Source: an uncultured Bacteroidales bacterium (GTDB taxonomy: Bacteria; Bacteroidota; Bacteroidia; Bacteroidales; UBA932). Taken from it: a stretch of 64,000 bases of DNA. Below the pieces are notes generated by a model that saw nothing but the letters and a program-made list of their open reading frames with translations, did no database searches and was not told where the DNA came from. Location of the stretch: assembly GCA_900541925.1 (NCBI GenBank), contig UQMB01000001.1:124001-188000 (forward strand), written 5' to 3'. The position numbers and the translations under genes are program-made. This document shows positions 33,028-42,594 of this stretch, in pieces (the stretch's first letter is position 1; every line of letters starts with the position of its first letter).

Positions 33028-33375
33028 ATGGAACAATTGAACAGAATCGAACTGCGGGGAACCGTAGGAAGCATCAGGCTTCAGACTTTTTCGGACAACA
33101 TGGTGGCGCGTCTGACTCTTGCCACGAATTTCGCCTACAAGGACAAGGAGGGGGCGGCCACGATCGACACGAGCTGGCACAGCATCCTCGCGCGGGAAGG
33201 CCGTAACATCCACGACCTGGACAAAATCACCAGAGGCACGAAACTCTATGTGCAGGGCCGGCTGAGGTACCAGAAGTATACAGGCAACGACGGGGTGGAG
33301 AGGACGTCCGCTGACATAGTGGCCAGCAGACTTGTCATCCTTGACGGGGATGAGTCTCTGCAGTATGAGATGTAG
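33028..33375 (+). CDS. ssb: Single-stranded DNA-binding protein (short form)
   Basis: A 115-residue OB-fold SSB: MEQLNRIELRGTVGSIRLQT at the start, then WHSILAREGRNI and LYVQGRLRYQKYTGNDG. It has the core fold but no Gly-rich linker and no acidic C-terminal tip that recruits repair proteins, so it is a short paralogue, not the main replication SSB. The start ATG is at 33028. Its end overlaps the first gene of the pilus cluster by 11 bp. A TTACTTTG at about 32962-32969 may be its promoter -7 element; the 200 bp before it hold no other gene. Confidence 0.85.
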   Translation: MEQLNRIELRGTVGSIRLQTFSDNMVARLTLATNFAYKDKEGAATIDTSWHSILAREGRNIHDLDKITRGTKLYVQGRLRYQKYTGNDGVERTSADIVASRLVILDGDESLQYEM

Positions 33376-35374
33376 ATTCCGGGCCCTCTCTATCGCCCTG
33401 CCCGTGCTTTTGTGCCTTGGATGCGCTTCCTCGCGGAAAATGGCCGGGGTGAGGGGAGACGCTCTCGCCGCCTCTATAAGGCTGCCTGAGGAGGCTGCGG
33501 CATCTTACCGTGCCCAGGCCGGCCTTTCTGATGACCGCAAGGGCGATACCCTAAAGGTGACCGGACTTGACGGCCGGGAAGTCTTCATCATGAAGGCGGT
33601 GCGGGACTCGGCGAGCGGGGACATGGTCGCTACGGAACAGCTGGATGCGGCTATGGTCACGGCGCGATTCCGCAATGTGGCGGAGCGCAACGGCTTTGTC
33701 GACATAGAGTTCCAGGTCGTGGTGCCGGAGCGGATGACGGACTCCAAGTGGCAGCTCCGCCTCTATCCGGAGATGGACATCCTCGGGGAGAGACGGGACC
33801 TTGATGACCTGATAGTCACGGGGAGCGCCTATCGCAAAGCCCAATTGCGCGGTTATCAGCATTATCAGCGCTTTCTGGACAGGATTGTCAGCGATAGCCT
33901 GAAACTTATAGATGTCAGGAGCCTGGAAGTCTTCATCGCCCGCAATATCCCGCAGTTGTATGCCTTCCGAAATGACAGCAGTTATGTCTCGGATGAGGAG
34001 TTCGAGAGCGTCTATGGGGTTTCCAGACAGCAGGCCATCGAGCACTATACCAGTGATTATCTGCTGTGGCGCAACCGCAGGCTTGGCTCGATGCGCGAGA
34101 AGATGTGGCATCGTTATGTCAAATCGCCGATTGTCACCGAAGGAGTCCGTCTTGACACTGTGCTTCGCGGCCCGGGCGGGGAATTCATATATGACTATGT
34201 CCAGCGGGTGCGAACGCGCCCTTCCCTCAGAAAAGTGGATGTCAGTCTGTCGGGGGAGATATTTGAGGGGGACAGGCGGCTTTATACCGTGCCCCAGTCG
34301 CCGCCGCTGACTTTCTACATAAGTTCGGTGAGCACTTTTGCGGATACGAGCCCGCGGTATCTGACCAAGGTGATTTCCCGTAATGTGCAGGTTGACGCCG
34401 TGAGCCGTATCGCTTTCAGGACGGGCCGGAGCGGGATAGATGAGTGGATGGACGGCAACAGGGCGGAAATCGGCTCGATCAAGGCCCGTCTGAGGCGTAT
34501 TCTTGAGGATGAGGCCTTCGAGGTGGATTCCATCGTAATTGTCGCTTCAGCCTCGCCGGAGGGGCGTTTCAGAAGCAATGCCGACCTGTCATACAGGCGG
34601 GCGGAGAGCGTGTCGGAGTATTTTTCGAGATATGTTGAATATGTAAAGGATTCCCTGCGCAGGGAGCAGGGACTCTTCATCAGTGTGGGGGATGATTTGT
34701 CGGAGTCGGGCATGAAGGGTTCTTCCGGACCTCGCAGGGACATCCGCTTCCTCTCAAGAAGCGGCGGAGAGAACTGGCTTGAGTTGGACAGGCTTGTGGA
34801 GACGGATACGGTTCTGTCCGCCGCAGGGAGGAAGTCATATTTCGCGCTCTCAGATGTCGCCGACCCGGACAGGCGTGAGGCGGAGTTGCGGAAAAGCCCG
34901 GATTACGGCCATATAAGAGAAAGGCTGTATCCGGCTCTCCGGACGGTGAACTTCAAGTTCTGTCTCCATCGTAAAGGCATGCAGAAGGATACGGTGCACA
35001 CGACCGTCATCGACAGCTGCTATATGCGTGGAGTACAGGCTCTGCTGGATCACGACTACCTGACGGCTGTGGAGCTGCTCTCGCCATACCGGGATTTCAA
35101 TACGGCGCTCGCGTGCCTGTCGCTTGACCGGAATGCCGCTGCATATGGCATTCTGGAAGAATGTGATCGGGATTCCCGGGTGAACTATCTGCTCGCCCTT
35201 GTCCATTCGCGGCAGGGGAGAGAGAGGGATGCGGTGGAGTGCTACCTGCGGGCCTGCGGACAGGATCCTTCGCTTGTCCATCGAGGCAATCTCGACCCGG
35301 AGATAGCCGCGCTGATACGAAAATATGATCTTCATGAAAAAATAGACCAAACCAATCAACAATCAATACAATGA
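33365..35374 (+). CDS. OmpA-like lipoprotein of the pilus cluster
   Basis: A 669-residue lipoprotein (start at 33365, lipobox LGCAS). The N-terminal 340 residues are beta-rich and not recognised with certainty. Around 390-470 is an OmpA-type peptidoglycan-binding segment: VASASPEGRFRSNADLSYRR, with the Arg-Ala-rich helix after it. The last 110 residues are helical and resemble a TPR-like repeat (GVQALLDHDYLTAVELLS). Genes of this sort precede the fimbrillin genes in Bacteroidetes type V pilus loci and may anchor the assembly in the wall. The stop overlaps the fimbrillin ATG, and the start overlaps ssb. Confidence 0.75.
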   Translation: MRCRFRALSIALPVLLCLGCASSRKMAGVRGDALAASIRLPEEAAASYRAQAGLSDDRKGDTLKVTGLDGREVFIMKAVRDSASGDMVATEQLDAAMVTARFRNVAERNGFVDIEFQVVVPERMTDSKWQLRLYPEMDILGERRDLDDLIVTGSAYRKAQLRGYQHYQRFLDRIVSDSLKLIDVRSLEVFIARNIPQLYAFRNDSSYVSDEEFESVYGVSRQQAIEHYTSDYLLWRNRRLGSMREKMWHRYVKSPIVTEGVRLDTVLRGPGGEFIYDYVQRVRTRPSLRKVDVSLSGEIFEGDRRLYTVPQSPPLTFYISSVSTFADTSPRYLTKVISRNVQVDAVSRIAFRTGRSGIDEWMDGNRAEIGSIKARLRRILEDEAFEVDSIVIVASASPEGRFRSNADLSYRRAESVSEYFSRYVEYVKDSLRREQGLFISVGDDLSESGMKGSSGPRRDIRFLSRSGGENWLELDRLVETDTVLSAAGRKSYFALSDVADPDRREAELRKSPDYGHIRERLYPALRTVNFKFCLHRKGMQKDTVHTTVIDSCYMRGVQALLDHDYLTAVELLSPYRDFNTALACLSLDRNAAAYGILEECDRDSRVNYLLALVHSRQGRERDAVECYLRACGQDPSLVHRGNLDPEIAALIRKYDLHEKIDQTNQQSIQ

Positions 35375-36468
35375 AAAACTCAACAATTATCATTTTCGCC
35401 GCTTTTGCGGCATTGTCGTCCGCGGCCTGTTCCAAGCTTCAGGAGTCGGAAGCGGAGCGGTATGAAACAGGAGAAAAGTGCAGCCTCTCGCTTGCATTCT
35501 CCGGCGGGGTGGGCACCAGGGCCACCGGACAGACCGGAGCCAAGGAGTCAATGATCCAGAATGTACAGGTGTTCGTGTTCCGCGCCGGTACAGGGGCTGA
35601 CGGCGGGCTCCTCGACGCCTGCAAGTCGGCGGGCTTTGGCACGGCTCTGAATTTCGACGCGTCGTCCGCCCCTTATTCCGGCCTGACTCTGGAGTGCACC
35701 GTCGGACAGAGGGAAATCTATGCCCTGGTCAACTGTGACAAGGACTACACCGCCGACGGCTCGGTGCTCAACAAGGCGGCCCTGCTGTCGAAGACCATAG
35801 CCCTCGGGAACACCGGAGCTGACCGCCTGTTCATGTCCGGAAGCGTCACCGCGACGCTGAAGCCTGGCAAGGAGACCCATAGCGTCACTGTCAGGCGAGC
35901 CTGCGCGGGCGTCGTGCTGGAGAGCGTCAAGAACGAGATGCTTGCCGGGGCCTACCGGAAGCCGGGGGCGTTCAAGATAAAGAAAGTTTATCTGACCAAT
36001 GTCCCTGCGAGGGTGAACTTCGCTTTCAGCACATCTCCTTCATCTCTCTCTGATGCGGACTGGTATGCCAAGATGAAGGCCGAGACCAGGTCTTCACTGA
36101 TTTATGACGATGTCAGCGGTGTCGTCCTGGATTATGGCAAGACCTACAATACTATACACTCGCTGTATTCTTTCCCGAATGACTGCAAACCGGACACGGC
36201 TCCGGTCTGGAGCCCTCGCGCCACGCGCCTGGTGATAGAGGCCAGTTATGATGACGGTGCCGTCGCGCACGACTTCTATTATCCGATAACGCTCTATAAT
36301 GAGAGCACACGGAAAGGCCTTGAGGCCAACAAGCAGTATAAGGTCAATCTCACGATCCGCCGTCCCGGCTCTGACAGTCCGGACAAGCCGGTGGAGTTCG
36401 ATGCCGTGACGGGATCCATCCATGTGGCTTCCTGGGAGAATGGCAAGGGATATGACGAAATCATCTGA
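35371..36468 (+). CDS. FimA/Mfa1-type major fimbrillin precursor
   Basis: A 365-residue lipoprotein precursor (lipobox SAAC). The region after the signal has the fimbrillin pattern LSLAFSGGVGTRATG followed by IQNVQVFVFRAG, the first strand of the fimbrillin N-domain. A basic/Arg site such as GTR (about residue 48-50) is where Arg-type processing could occur in type V pilins, and the C-terminal HVASWENGKGYDEII can act as the donor strand for the next subunit. These are properties of Bacteroidetes type V pili, in which lipidated pilins are exported and assemble outside after N-terminal cleavage. Which protease acts here is unknown. Confidence 0.85.
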   Translation: MKNSTIIIFAAFAALSSAACSKLQESEAERYETGEKCSLSLAFSGGVGTRATGQTGAKESMIQNVQVFVFRAGTGADGGLLDACKSAGFGTALNFDASSAPYSGLTLECTVGQREIYALVNCDKDYTADGSVLNKAALLSKTIALGNTGADRLFMSGSVTATLKPGKETHSVTVRRACAGVVLESVKNEMLAGAYRKPGAFKIKKVYLTNVPARVNFAFSTSPSSLSDADWYAKMKAETRSSLIYDDVSGVVLDYGKTYNTIHSLYSFPNDCKPDTAPVWSPRATRLVIEASYDDGAVAHDFYYPITLYNESTRKGLEANKQYKVNLTIRRPGSDSPDKPVEFDAVTGSIHVASWENGKGYDEII

Positions 36469-36473
36469 CGACC

Positions 36474-37286
36474 ATGCGGACCTGTTGCCTTGGGGGCGCC
36501 GCTCTCTGTCTTTTCTTCTCCTTGCAGGCCATGACGGCTTGCTCGGTGAAGGAGGACAGGTCCGCCTGCCCTTGCTACGCGTCTGTGCTTGTAGAGGATT
36601 TCCTGCGTGCCGGTTTTTCTGATGCGCTGCTGTCTTTCAGCTCCGACAGACTTGTGCACAGGGAGAGCATACGCCTTGCCGAATTCGAGGATGACGCCTA
36701 TGTGACCAGCCTGGAGAGAAGGACCAACAGGGCCTCGCTTATCGCCGGCATGACGCGTATGCGGATCCGCGGGGATTCCCTTCTGGTGCCATATGGGCAT
36801 CAGTCCGATCCGATATGGCTGTACAGCGAGAAATTCTTCTGCGACGGTGACTCCTATACGGTCACAGCCCGGCCGCACAAGCAGTTCTGCAGGCTCGAAA
36901 TCCTGCTGAAGGGCTTGTCGGCGGAGGAGAGGACCGCCTGCACCTTCAGGGTCAAGGCCGGGTTCTGCGGCCTTGATCTGTACAGCAGGCGGGCCTTGGA
37001 GGGGGAGTTCTGCGCGGAAGCCATACGCGGGCTTGACGGGGCTTTCTCGCTGCTCCTGCCGCGGCAGGGGGATGGGGGTATCCTGCTCGAAGCCTCCTGC
37101 GGGCAGCCGGAGACGGGCGCTCCGCTTGTCGTGGATGTGGCCGCCGCGCTTCGTGCCGCCGGTTATGATTGGTCTCTGGAGGACCTCAAGGATGTCAGTC
37201 TCACAGTGGACTATGCCAAGGCGGAAATCTCTTTGCGTATTCTCGACTGGAACGCTGACGACATTTATAAAGACATAATAATATGA
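36474..37286 (+). CDS. FimB/Mfa2-type pilus anchor lipoprotein
   Basis: A 270-residue lipoprotein (lipobox MTAC) with the Mfa2/FimB start: CSVKEDRSACPCYASVLVE, i.e. lipidated Cys, acidic residues and a Cys-Pro pair before the first strand. Such proteins anchor the pilus at the outer membrane and limit its length. It follows the fimbrillin by 5 bp and overlaps the next gene by 4 bp (ATGA). The C-terminal SLRILDWNADDIYKDI has the donor-strand look seen in other subunits of the cluster. Confidence 0.82.
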   Translation: MRTCCLGGAALCLFFSLQAMTACSVKEDRSACPCYASVLVEDFLRAGFSDALLSFSSDRLVHRESIRLAEFEDDAYVTSLERRTNRASLIAGMTRMRIRGDSLLVPYGHQSDPIWLYSEKFFCDGDSYTVTARPHKQFCRLEILLKGLSAEERTACTFRVKAGFCGLDLYSRRALEGEFCAEAIRGLDGAFSLLLPRQGDGGILLEASCGQPETGAPLVVDVAAALRAAGYDWSLEDLKDVSLTVDYAKAEISLRILDWNADDIYKDIII

Positions 37287-40200
37287 TAGGAAATGATATT
37301 ATAAGGACCTTCTGTCCTGTATGCCTGCTCGCTGGACTTGTGCTCGCCTCCTGTGAGCCGGAACTTCCGGGGAAGGTCAGGTTCGAAGACGGCACTAAGG
37401 ACGGGACCAAGTCGCTGACGCTCGAAATAGGGCAGGATTGCTGGCCGGCCACGCGTTCGTCGCTTGGCGATGACGTGGAGAATCTGTTCAGCGGCGCGGT
37501 GCTGGCGGTGTATGATGCCGGTACCGGCATGCTGGACGCGGAGATCCGTATCGCGCCGGAGGACTTGGGCGGGAAGGTTGAAGTCAGTCTCCCCGCAGGG
37601 AAGACCTACAATTTCTACCTCCTCGGCAATCTTTGGGAACTCGCTCCTGACGGCACCGGGCGCACTCCCGCCTTCCCTGTCTCCGAGAGCGGGGTGAAGT
37701 CCATCCAGTATCGCCTGGACGGAGGAGCCTTGCCGGACGGTTTCCGCAGGGAGAGCTTTTCGGATGTGGCCAAATACGGAATCCCCCTATTCTGGGAGAA
37801 AAAGGGCGTCTCCGCGACTGCCGGACAGGTGACTGTCGATATGCGCCGCCTCTTCGCGAGGCTTGCTGTGGAGATTGACCATGAGGGACTTACTGGCGGA
37901 GTTGAGGGCGATTTTGTCAACGGGTCTCTCCGCGTCCGTCAGGTGAACTGCCGCCTGTCGCCTTTCTCTCCAGGCGGTTCCCGGGCCGAATCCGCGGACG
38001 ATGTGCTGGATGTCGGGGACTATGACGCGGCCATGGCCAATGCGGTGAAGGGGGAATATGTTTATTATGTGCCGGAAAACCGCCAGGGAGTCCTGCTCCC
38101 GGACAACGAGAATCCGGACAATAAGGACATGGACGCCGTCACCGCCGCGAATCCCGCCACGGGAGTGGGCGGCAGGTTGACATATGTGGAATTTGAAGGC
38201 GATATCGGTGGCGGATCTGGATTCAGCGGGAAGACGGTCTACCGCTTCTTCCTGGGCAAGGATGCGGTGAAGGACTTTGACATCGAACGCAATCTGAGTT
38301 TCCGCGTGAGCCTCGGCTTCCGCGCCGAGTCGCTGTTCCGCCCGGACTGGAAGCTGGAGGTCGAGGGCCTGTCGGACAGGCGCGAGTTCTTCCTTTCGGG
38401 AGAACTCGCCGGCAGGCTTCCGGACGGACAGCTTGCTGTCGTCCGGAAGAACCGCCCTGCCGTCCTCGACCTCAACCTCCGCCTCGATGACGGAGCCAAC
38501 AGAATCTCCTCGGCTTCGTTGGTGGATGAGGGCTTCCGGCCGTCGCACATAGGCGACATGGCGTGGACCTCCGACTTCTGGTCCTTGACTCACGATGATG
38601 CTAACGAGCCGGCCCGCAAGGCCTTGGCGGAGCTCGGGATCTCCGTGGGGTACGACTCCGGCCGCTTCACTTTCTCCGTCAGCGACCCCTCGCGCTTCGT
38701 CACCGGCCGTGAGATACCGATATGCCTCACCCTCTATCCCGGCGGAAGGGAACTCAGGGCTGTGATAAAGACGGGGGAGGACATCTCTGTCACGCCTTCC
38801 GGGAGCGTCTTCGACGATTTCTACATTGCCCAGCACCGGACGCTCAGTTTTTCCGGTTTCGAGGGCCGCACGATATACTATGCCGCCGATCAGGGCGACT
38901 GCGCCGTCGGTTCATCGGCCAGGCACTCATACAACCGTCAGTGGAAGACCACAAGTTCGCTCTCCGCGGCTTTCCCGACCTGCCTCGCGGCTCCTGACGG
39001 GACGGCCGTCTATCCGTATCAGGATTATGAGGCTTATGCGTCTCAGAGCCTTCCCGCCGGAGACAAACTTGACATCTACACTTTCTTTCCGAACGACTTC
39101 TCGATGATTCCCGGATACCAGAACAGCCGCGGCTCTATAGTGATTTGCAGTGATGATATCCTCAATGACGGCCTGACAGAGATAAGACTCTACATAAGAG
39201 CTCCGTGGCTCCGGCTCTCCGGGGTGAAGGATGTCATGCTTCCCGTGGACGGCAACGAGTGCAGTCTCGGTGACAATATCTATAGTGATGTGAGCCTGCG
39301 TCCTTTCACTGAGGGGAGTTTTGTCCCCTCTCTGTATGAGGCTCTTCTCGCACCACACCTGGAGTTTGACTCAAGCTCATCCGCCTGGGGCGGATGCGTC
39401 GGTCTCGATGCGCTTTCGGGGAAGATGTGGCTGAAGGGCACCCGCGCCGGGTCTCTAAGGGTTGAAGACCTTTCTGCGTCGGAGGCTGCACGGATCGGTA
39501 CGGTCACCATCTCCGCCAATCCGGCTACCGGCCTGTACAGCGGCTCTGCGGTATGCGGTTTCGGCATAAGTCTCCCTTGCCTGGAGACTGCCCCCTCGGA
39601 TGTCCTGTGCACATATCTTGATGAGACGGGCTTTACCTCACGCATTGAGGTCCCGATCGCTTTCAGACTTGACGGGGGAGACCGGGACAGGTTTGAATTC
39701 ACCCTCCAGACCAATGCCGGCACGCTTACGGTCGGAGACGAGACTTTTGCTCCTGTGATCCGCGGAGAGTACGGATACGGGAAGTTCGGCCTGGCGTATT
39801 ACTGGCGGTACGATGAGAAAGAACAGCCGGGAGAGACTCCTTACGGGGATTTCCTGCCTGGCGGGCTGCTGCTGCCGTACGGGCCGCAGAAAGTGACTTT
39901 CAGCGCCGTCAACAAGTGGGACGGGAACCGGATTTCGGTGAGCGCTTCGTTCAATATCCGCCACAGGGTCACGATGAAGCAGCTCGGGGTTTTCGGCGAC
40001 ACGGCCTATGCGACTGTTTATCCCCTTCCTCAGAAGAACATAGATTATATCATGCGGCACTTCGATGAAGCCGGAGAGGAGGCTGCCGGGTGTATGATAA
40101 GGCTTCTCGGCACCGACGCGTGGCTGCTCAACTACCGCTCCGGCCCTGACTTCTATAATTCGGAAAAGGGGAGGTATATGCAGCAGAATCCGGGTATCAA

Positions 40201-40450
40201 GTACTCCACCGGGTACTATTCGGTGAGATACATAGATGACAAGGCTTACAAGTGGAGTGATGCCCTGGCGCGTAGGGCTTTCTATGATAGCCGCTTCCAG
40301 TGGCTTGACCATATCACCGTGGGCGGCGAGGGCGGCTGGTGCAGCGATCCGTCTCTGGTCGGGAACGAATGGCTTGACCTGCATTTCAGCAATTCAAAGG
40401 GCGGATATATCTATACCGGCAGCAAGGTATTCCTGCCTGAGCGCCGCTGA
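37283..40450 (+). CDS. Large pilus-cluster lipoprotein (DUF4906-like), probable tip or adhesin
   Basis: A 1,055-residue lipoprotein (lipobox LASC). The N-terminal 350 residues look like a fimbrillin N-domain (KSLTLEIGQDCWPATRS, then SLPAGKTYNFYLLGNLWEL), which is the usual arrangement in the large proteins that close type V pilus loci, often labelled DUF4906. The middle and C-terminal parts are Gly/Asp/Tyr-rich beta domains with no enzyme motif that I can see. It would be the ligand-binding tip protein. Last gene of the four-gene cluster, followed by a hairpin at 40468-40494. Confidence 0.75.
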   Translation: MIGNDIIRTFCPVCLLAGLVLASCEPELPGKVRFEDGTKDGTKSLTLEIGQDCWPATRSSLGDDVENLFSGAVLAVYDAGTGMLDAEIRIAPEDLGGKVEVSLPAGKTYNFYLLGNLWELAPDGTGRTPAFPVSESGVKSIQYRLDGGALPDGFRRESFSDVAKYGIPLFWEKKGVSATAGQVTVDMRRLFARLAVEIDHEGLTGGVEGDFVNGSLRVRQVNCRLSPFSPGGSRAESADDVLDVGDYDAAMANAVKGEYVYYVPENRQGVLLPDNENPDNKDMDAVTAANPATGVGGRLTYVEFEGDIGGGSGFSGKTVYRFFLGKDAVKDFDIERNLSFRVSLGFRAESLFRPDWKLEVEGLSDRREFFLSGELAGRLPDGQLAVVRKNRPAVLDLNLRLDDGANRISSASLVDEGFRPSHIGDMAWTSDFWSLTHDDANEPARKALAELGISVGYDSGRFTFSVSDPSRFVTGREIPICLTLYPGGRELRAVIKTGEDISVTPSGSVFDDFYIAQHRTLSFSGFEGRTIYYAADQGDCAVGSSARHSYNRQWKTTSSLSAAFPTCLAAPDGTAVYPYQDYEAYASQSLPAGDKLDIYTFFPNDFSMIPGYQNSRGSIVICSDDILNDGLTEIRLYIRAPWLRLSGVKDVMLPVDGNECSLGDNIYSDVSLRPFTEGSFVPSLYEALLAPHLEFDSSSSAWGGCVGLDALSGKMWLKGTRAGSLRVEDLSASEAARIGTVTISANPATGLYSGSAVCGFGISLPCLETAPSDVLCTYLDETGFTSRIEVPIAFRLDGGDRDRFEFTLQTNAGTLTVGDETFAPVIRGEYGYGKFGLAYYWRYDEKEQPGETPYGDFLPGGLLLPYGPQKVTFSAVNKWDGNRISVSASFNIRHRVTMKQLGVFGDTAYATVYPLPQKNIDYIMRHFDEAGEEAAGCMIRLLGTDAWLLNYRSGPDFYNSEKGRYMQQNPGIKYSTGYYSVRYIDDKAYKWSDALARRAFYDSRFQWLDHITVGGEGGWCSDPSLVGNEWLDLHFSNSKGGYIYTGSKVFLPERR

Positions 40451-40467
40451 TGCCGGCTGGAAACAAG

Positions 40468-40494
40468 GAGGGCACCCTGTAGCTGGGTGCCCTC
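40468..40494 (+). terminator. Hairpin at the end of the pilus cluster
   Basis: GAGGGCACCC and GGGTGCCCTC form a perfect 10-bp stem with a 7-base loop. The T run after it is weak (TTGATGG), so it may be a bidirectional or pausing hairpin between the convergent genes. Confidence 0.65.
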
Positions 40495-40547
40495 TTGATG
40501 GCCCGCGCCATGTTCAGGCGGCGCGATGCCTTTTATGTGATGTCCTT

Positions 40548-41156
40548 TTAGAAAAGGAAAGCCGCTCCGATGTGCCAGAATGAGGTCTTGATGGAAGCGT
40601 TGTCATCGGCGTCTTTGAGCATGTTGAGGAGCCCCCAGCTGTATCCGCCGTTGATGCGGACGATGTCGGAGATGTCTATACCGAGTCCGACCCCGAGGGA
40701 GAGGTTGAAGCGGTTGAGCTTGCCGTCGTCGCCGTAGTTGTCAAGCGAGGTGTTCACTCCGAGGGCGGAAGCGGTGGTCTTGGAAGATACTCCAAGCTCG
40801 AACTGCGGGCCCGCGTAGGCGAAGACCTTGAGCATCTCGACAGGGGCGATGCTATATTTGAAGTTCACCGGCACCGCGATGTAGTGGCTCTTGGTGGAGC
40901 TGTTGGCCACTCCGAAATAGGAGGCGTTGCTCGTGAGGTATCCGTAGTAGATTCCCGGGACGACTGAGAAGCCCATGCCGAGGTTGTAGTCGGCGTCTGC
41001 TCCAGCGTAGAATCCGTTGGAGACGGTGTTGGTCGATGACGATGAGTAAGCGTACTTGCTGTTCTGACTGAGATAGCCTGCGCCGACGCTGAACTGGGCC
41101 ATGGCTGAGGTTGCAGCTGTGGCAACGAGAACTAATGTAAGGATGATCTTTTTCAT
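40548..41156 (-). CDS. Outer-membrane beta-barrel protein
   Basis: A 202-residue protein with a cleavable signal (MKKIILTLVL ... SAMAQ) and an alternating pattern of about eight amphipathic strands ending in FWHIGAAFLF, with a C-terminal Phe as required for outer-membrane insertion. It fits the small OmpX/OmpW-like or PorT-like barrel class of Bacteroidetes. No ligand or enzyme motif is seen. It is monocistronic and convergent with the pilus cluster. Confidence 0.85.
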   Translation of the reverse strand: MKKIILTLVLVATAATSAMAQFSVGAGYLSQNSKYAYSSSSTNTVSNGFYAGADADYNLGMGFSVVPGIYYGYLTSNASYFGVANSSTKSHYIAVPVNFKYSIAPVEMLKVFAYAGPQFELGVSSKTTASALGVNTSLDNYGDDGKLNRFNLSLGVGLGIDISDIVRINGGYSWGLLNMLKDADDNASIKTSFWHIGAAFLF

Positions 41157-41329
41157 TTTTTAAAAAAGTTGTTGTTCGTGTTACGCAGTTTTAGATGTGG
41201 ATTGTTTTGCTTCCGTTGCAGGGAAGAGGGCAAAAAGTGATAAATTCTTAGTATTTGGCCGCAAAATGCGCCAAGTTGTATGCGGGATGCCCCAAATAGG
41301 CGAAATTTGCTTGCTCGCCCGATTATCTG

Positions 41330-41337
41330 TATCTTTG
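41330..41337 (+). promoter_or_regulatory. -7 element ahead of the aldo/keto reductase transcript
   Basis: TATCTTTG matches TAnnTTTG. It lies 22 bp before the small open frame at 41360 and 126 bp before the reductase ATG, so the transcript probably includes the small frame. Confidence 0.5.
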
Positions 41338-41359
41338 CCGTGTTTTTCATCAGGTGTGA

Positions 41360-41467
41360 ATGGCGCTACTGGAATACAGCATAGATAGAGGGGACATGCT
41401 CCCCGTGGTTATGGCCGGCGATGTTTTCGCGTGCCGTCTTCGCGTTTACGGGAGGGTGTCGCGATGA
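41360..41467 (+). CDS. Possible 35-residue protein coupled to the reductase gene
   Basis: ATG at 41360 opens MALLEYSIDRGDMLPVVMAG and ends with TGA at 41465-41467, overlapping the reductase ATG (ATGA). It lies just downstream of a consensus -7 box and third positions are G/C-leaning like the host genes. It could be a real small protein or only a leader that couples translation. Confidence 0.35.
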   Translation: MALLEYSIDRGDMLPVVMAGDVFACRLRVYGRVSR

Positions 41468-42591
41468 AGAAGTTCGGATTCGGGATGATGAGACTTCCTC
41501 TCAAGGACAGCAACGATCTGAGTTCGGTGGACATGGAGCAGGCCGCCCGTATGGTGGATCTCTTTCTTGACCGTGGATTCACATACTTCGATACCGCATG
41601 GCAGTATCATCTGGGACACAGCGAGGAGATTCTTCGGGAACTGGTCGTCCGGCGTCACCCGCGTGAGAGTTTCACGGTCACGGACAAGCTTCCCTGCTGG
41701 GAGATAAGGCGGCCCGAAGACATGGAGCGTATTTTCAACACCCAGCTCGAGCGCACCGGAGCCGGATATTTCGACTGGTATCTGCTCCACGCGATGAACA
41801 AGAACTATGCGTCCCTGATGGACCGTGTCGGCGGCTGGGATTTCATCAGGCGCAAGCGTGACGAGGGGCTGGTGAAGAACATCGGCTTTTCGTTCCATGA
41901 CGACTCCAGGACTTTGGAACGCATACTCCGCGAGCATCCGGAGTTGGGGTATGTCCAGCTGCAGATCAATTATATAGATTGGAATTCGCCTTCGGTGGAG
42001 TCTGGGGAGTGCTACCGCCTGTGCGAAAAATATGGGCGCAAGGTCTTCGTGATGGAGCCGGTCAAGGGCGGCTCGCTCGCGCGGGTGCCGCAGAAAGTCG
42101 CGGACATGTTCGAAGAGGTGGAACCAGGTTCTTCTCCGGCCTCATGGGCCATACGCTTCGCCGCGTCGCTGCCTTCCGTACAGGTTGTGCTGAGCGGGAT
42201 GAGCAACATGGAGCAGGTCATGGACAACACCGGTTTTATGGAGCATTTCACGCCTTTCGACAAACTTCACCGCGACACCATCGAGCGTGCGGCGGGCATC
42301 ATACAGAATTCAATAGCGATACCTTGCACCGGCTGCAACTACTGCTCTCCCGGCTGCCCGAAGAAGATCGCCATACCCGAGTATTTCTCGATGATCAACT
42401 CCATCAAGCAGTTCGGGGCATATCAGAAGCACAACACTGCCAAATACTATAAGCTGCTCACCGAGAAGCGCGGCAGGGCCGGGGACTGCATAGAATGCGG
42501 ACAGTGCGAAAGGCACTGCCCGCAGCATATAAACATCATTGATAAGCTTAAACTTGTCTCCCGCCTCTACGATTCCGGGATTGAGGAATAA
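41464..42591 (+). CDS. Aldo/keto reductase with C-terminal 2x[4Fe-4S] ferredoxin domain
   Basis: A 375-residue oxidoreductase. Residues 1-280 are an AKR barrel: FGFGMMRLPL, YFDTAWQYHLGHSEE with the catalytic Tyr, LLHAMNKN and the VFVMEPVKGG strand. The last 95 residues carry two ferredoxin-like Cys clusters: CTGCNYCSPGCPKK and CIECGQCERHCPQ. This fused type is common in anaerobes and probably couples reduction to ferredoxin-like electrons. The substrate is unknown. The start at 41464 overlaps a possible 35-residue frame. Confidence 0.9.
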   Translation: MKKFGFGMMRLPLKDSNDLSSVDMEQAARMVDLFLDRGFTYFDTAWQYHLGHSEEILRELVVRRHPRESFTVTDKLPCWEIRRPEDMERIFNTQLERTGAGYFDWYLLHAMNKNYASLMDRVGGWDFIRRKRDEGLVKNIGFSFHDDSRTLERILREHPELGYVQLQINYIDWNSPSVESGECYRLCEKYGRKVFVMEPVKGGSLARVPQKVADMFEEVEPGSSPASWAIRFAASLPSVQVVLSGMSNMEQVMDNTGFMEHFTPFDKLHRDTIERAAGIIQNSIAIPCTGCNYCSPGCPKKIAIPEYFSMINSIKQFGAYQKHNTAKYYKLLTEKRGRAGDCIECGQCERHCPQHINIIDKLKLVSRLYDSGIEE

Positions 42592-42594
42592 CCT

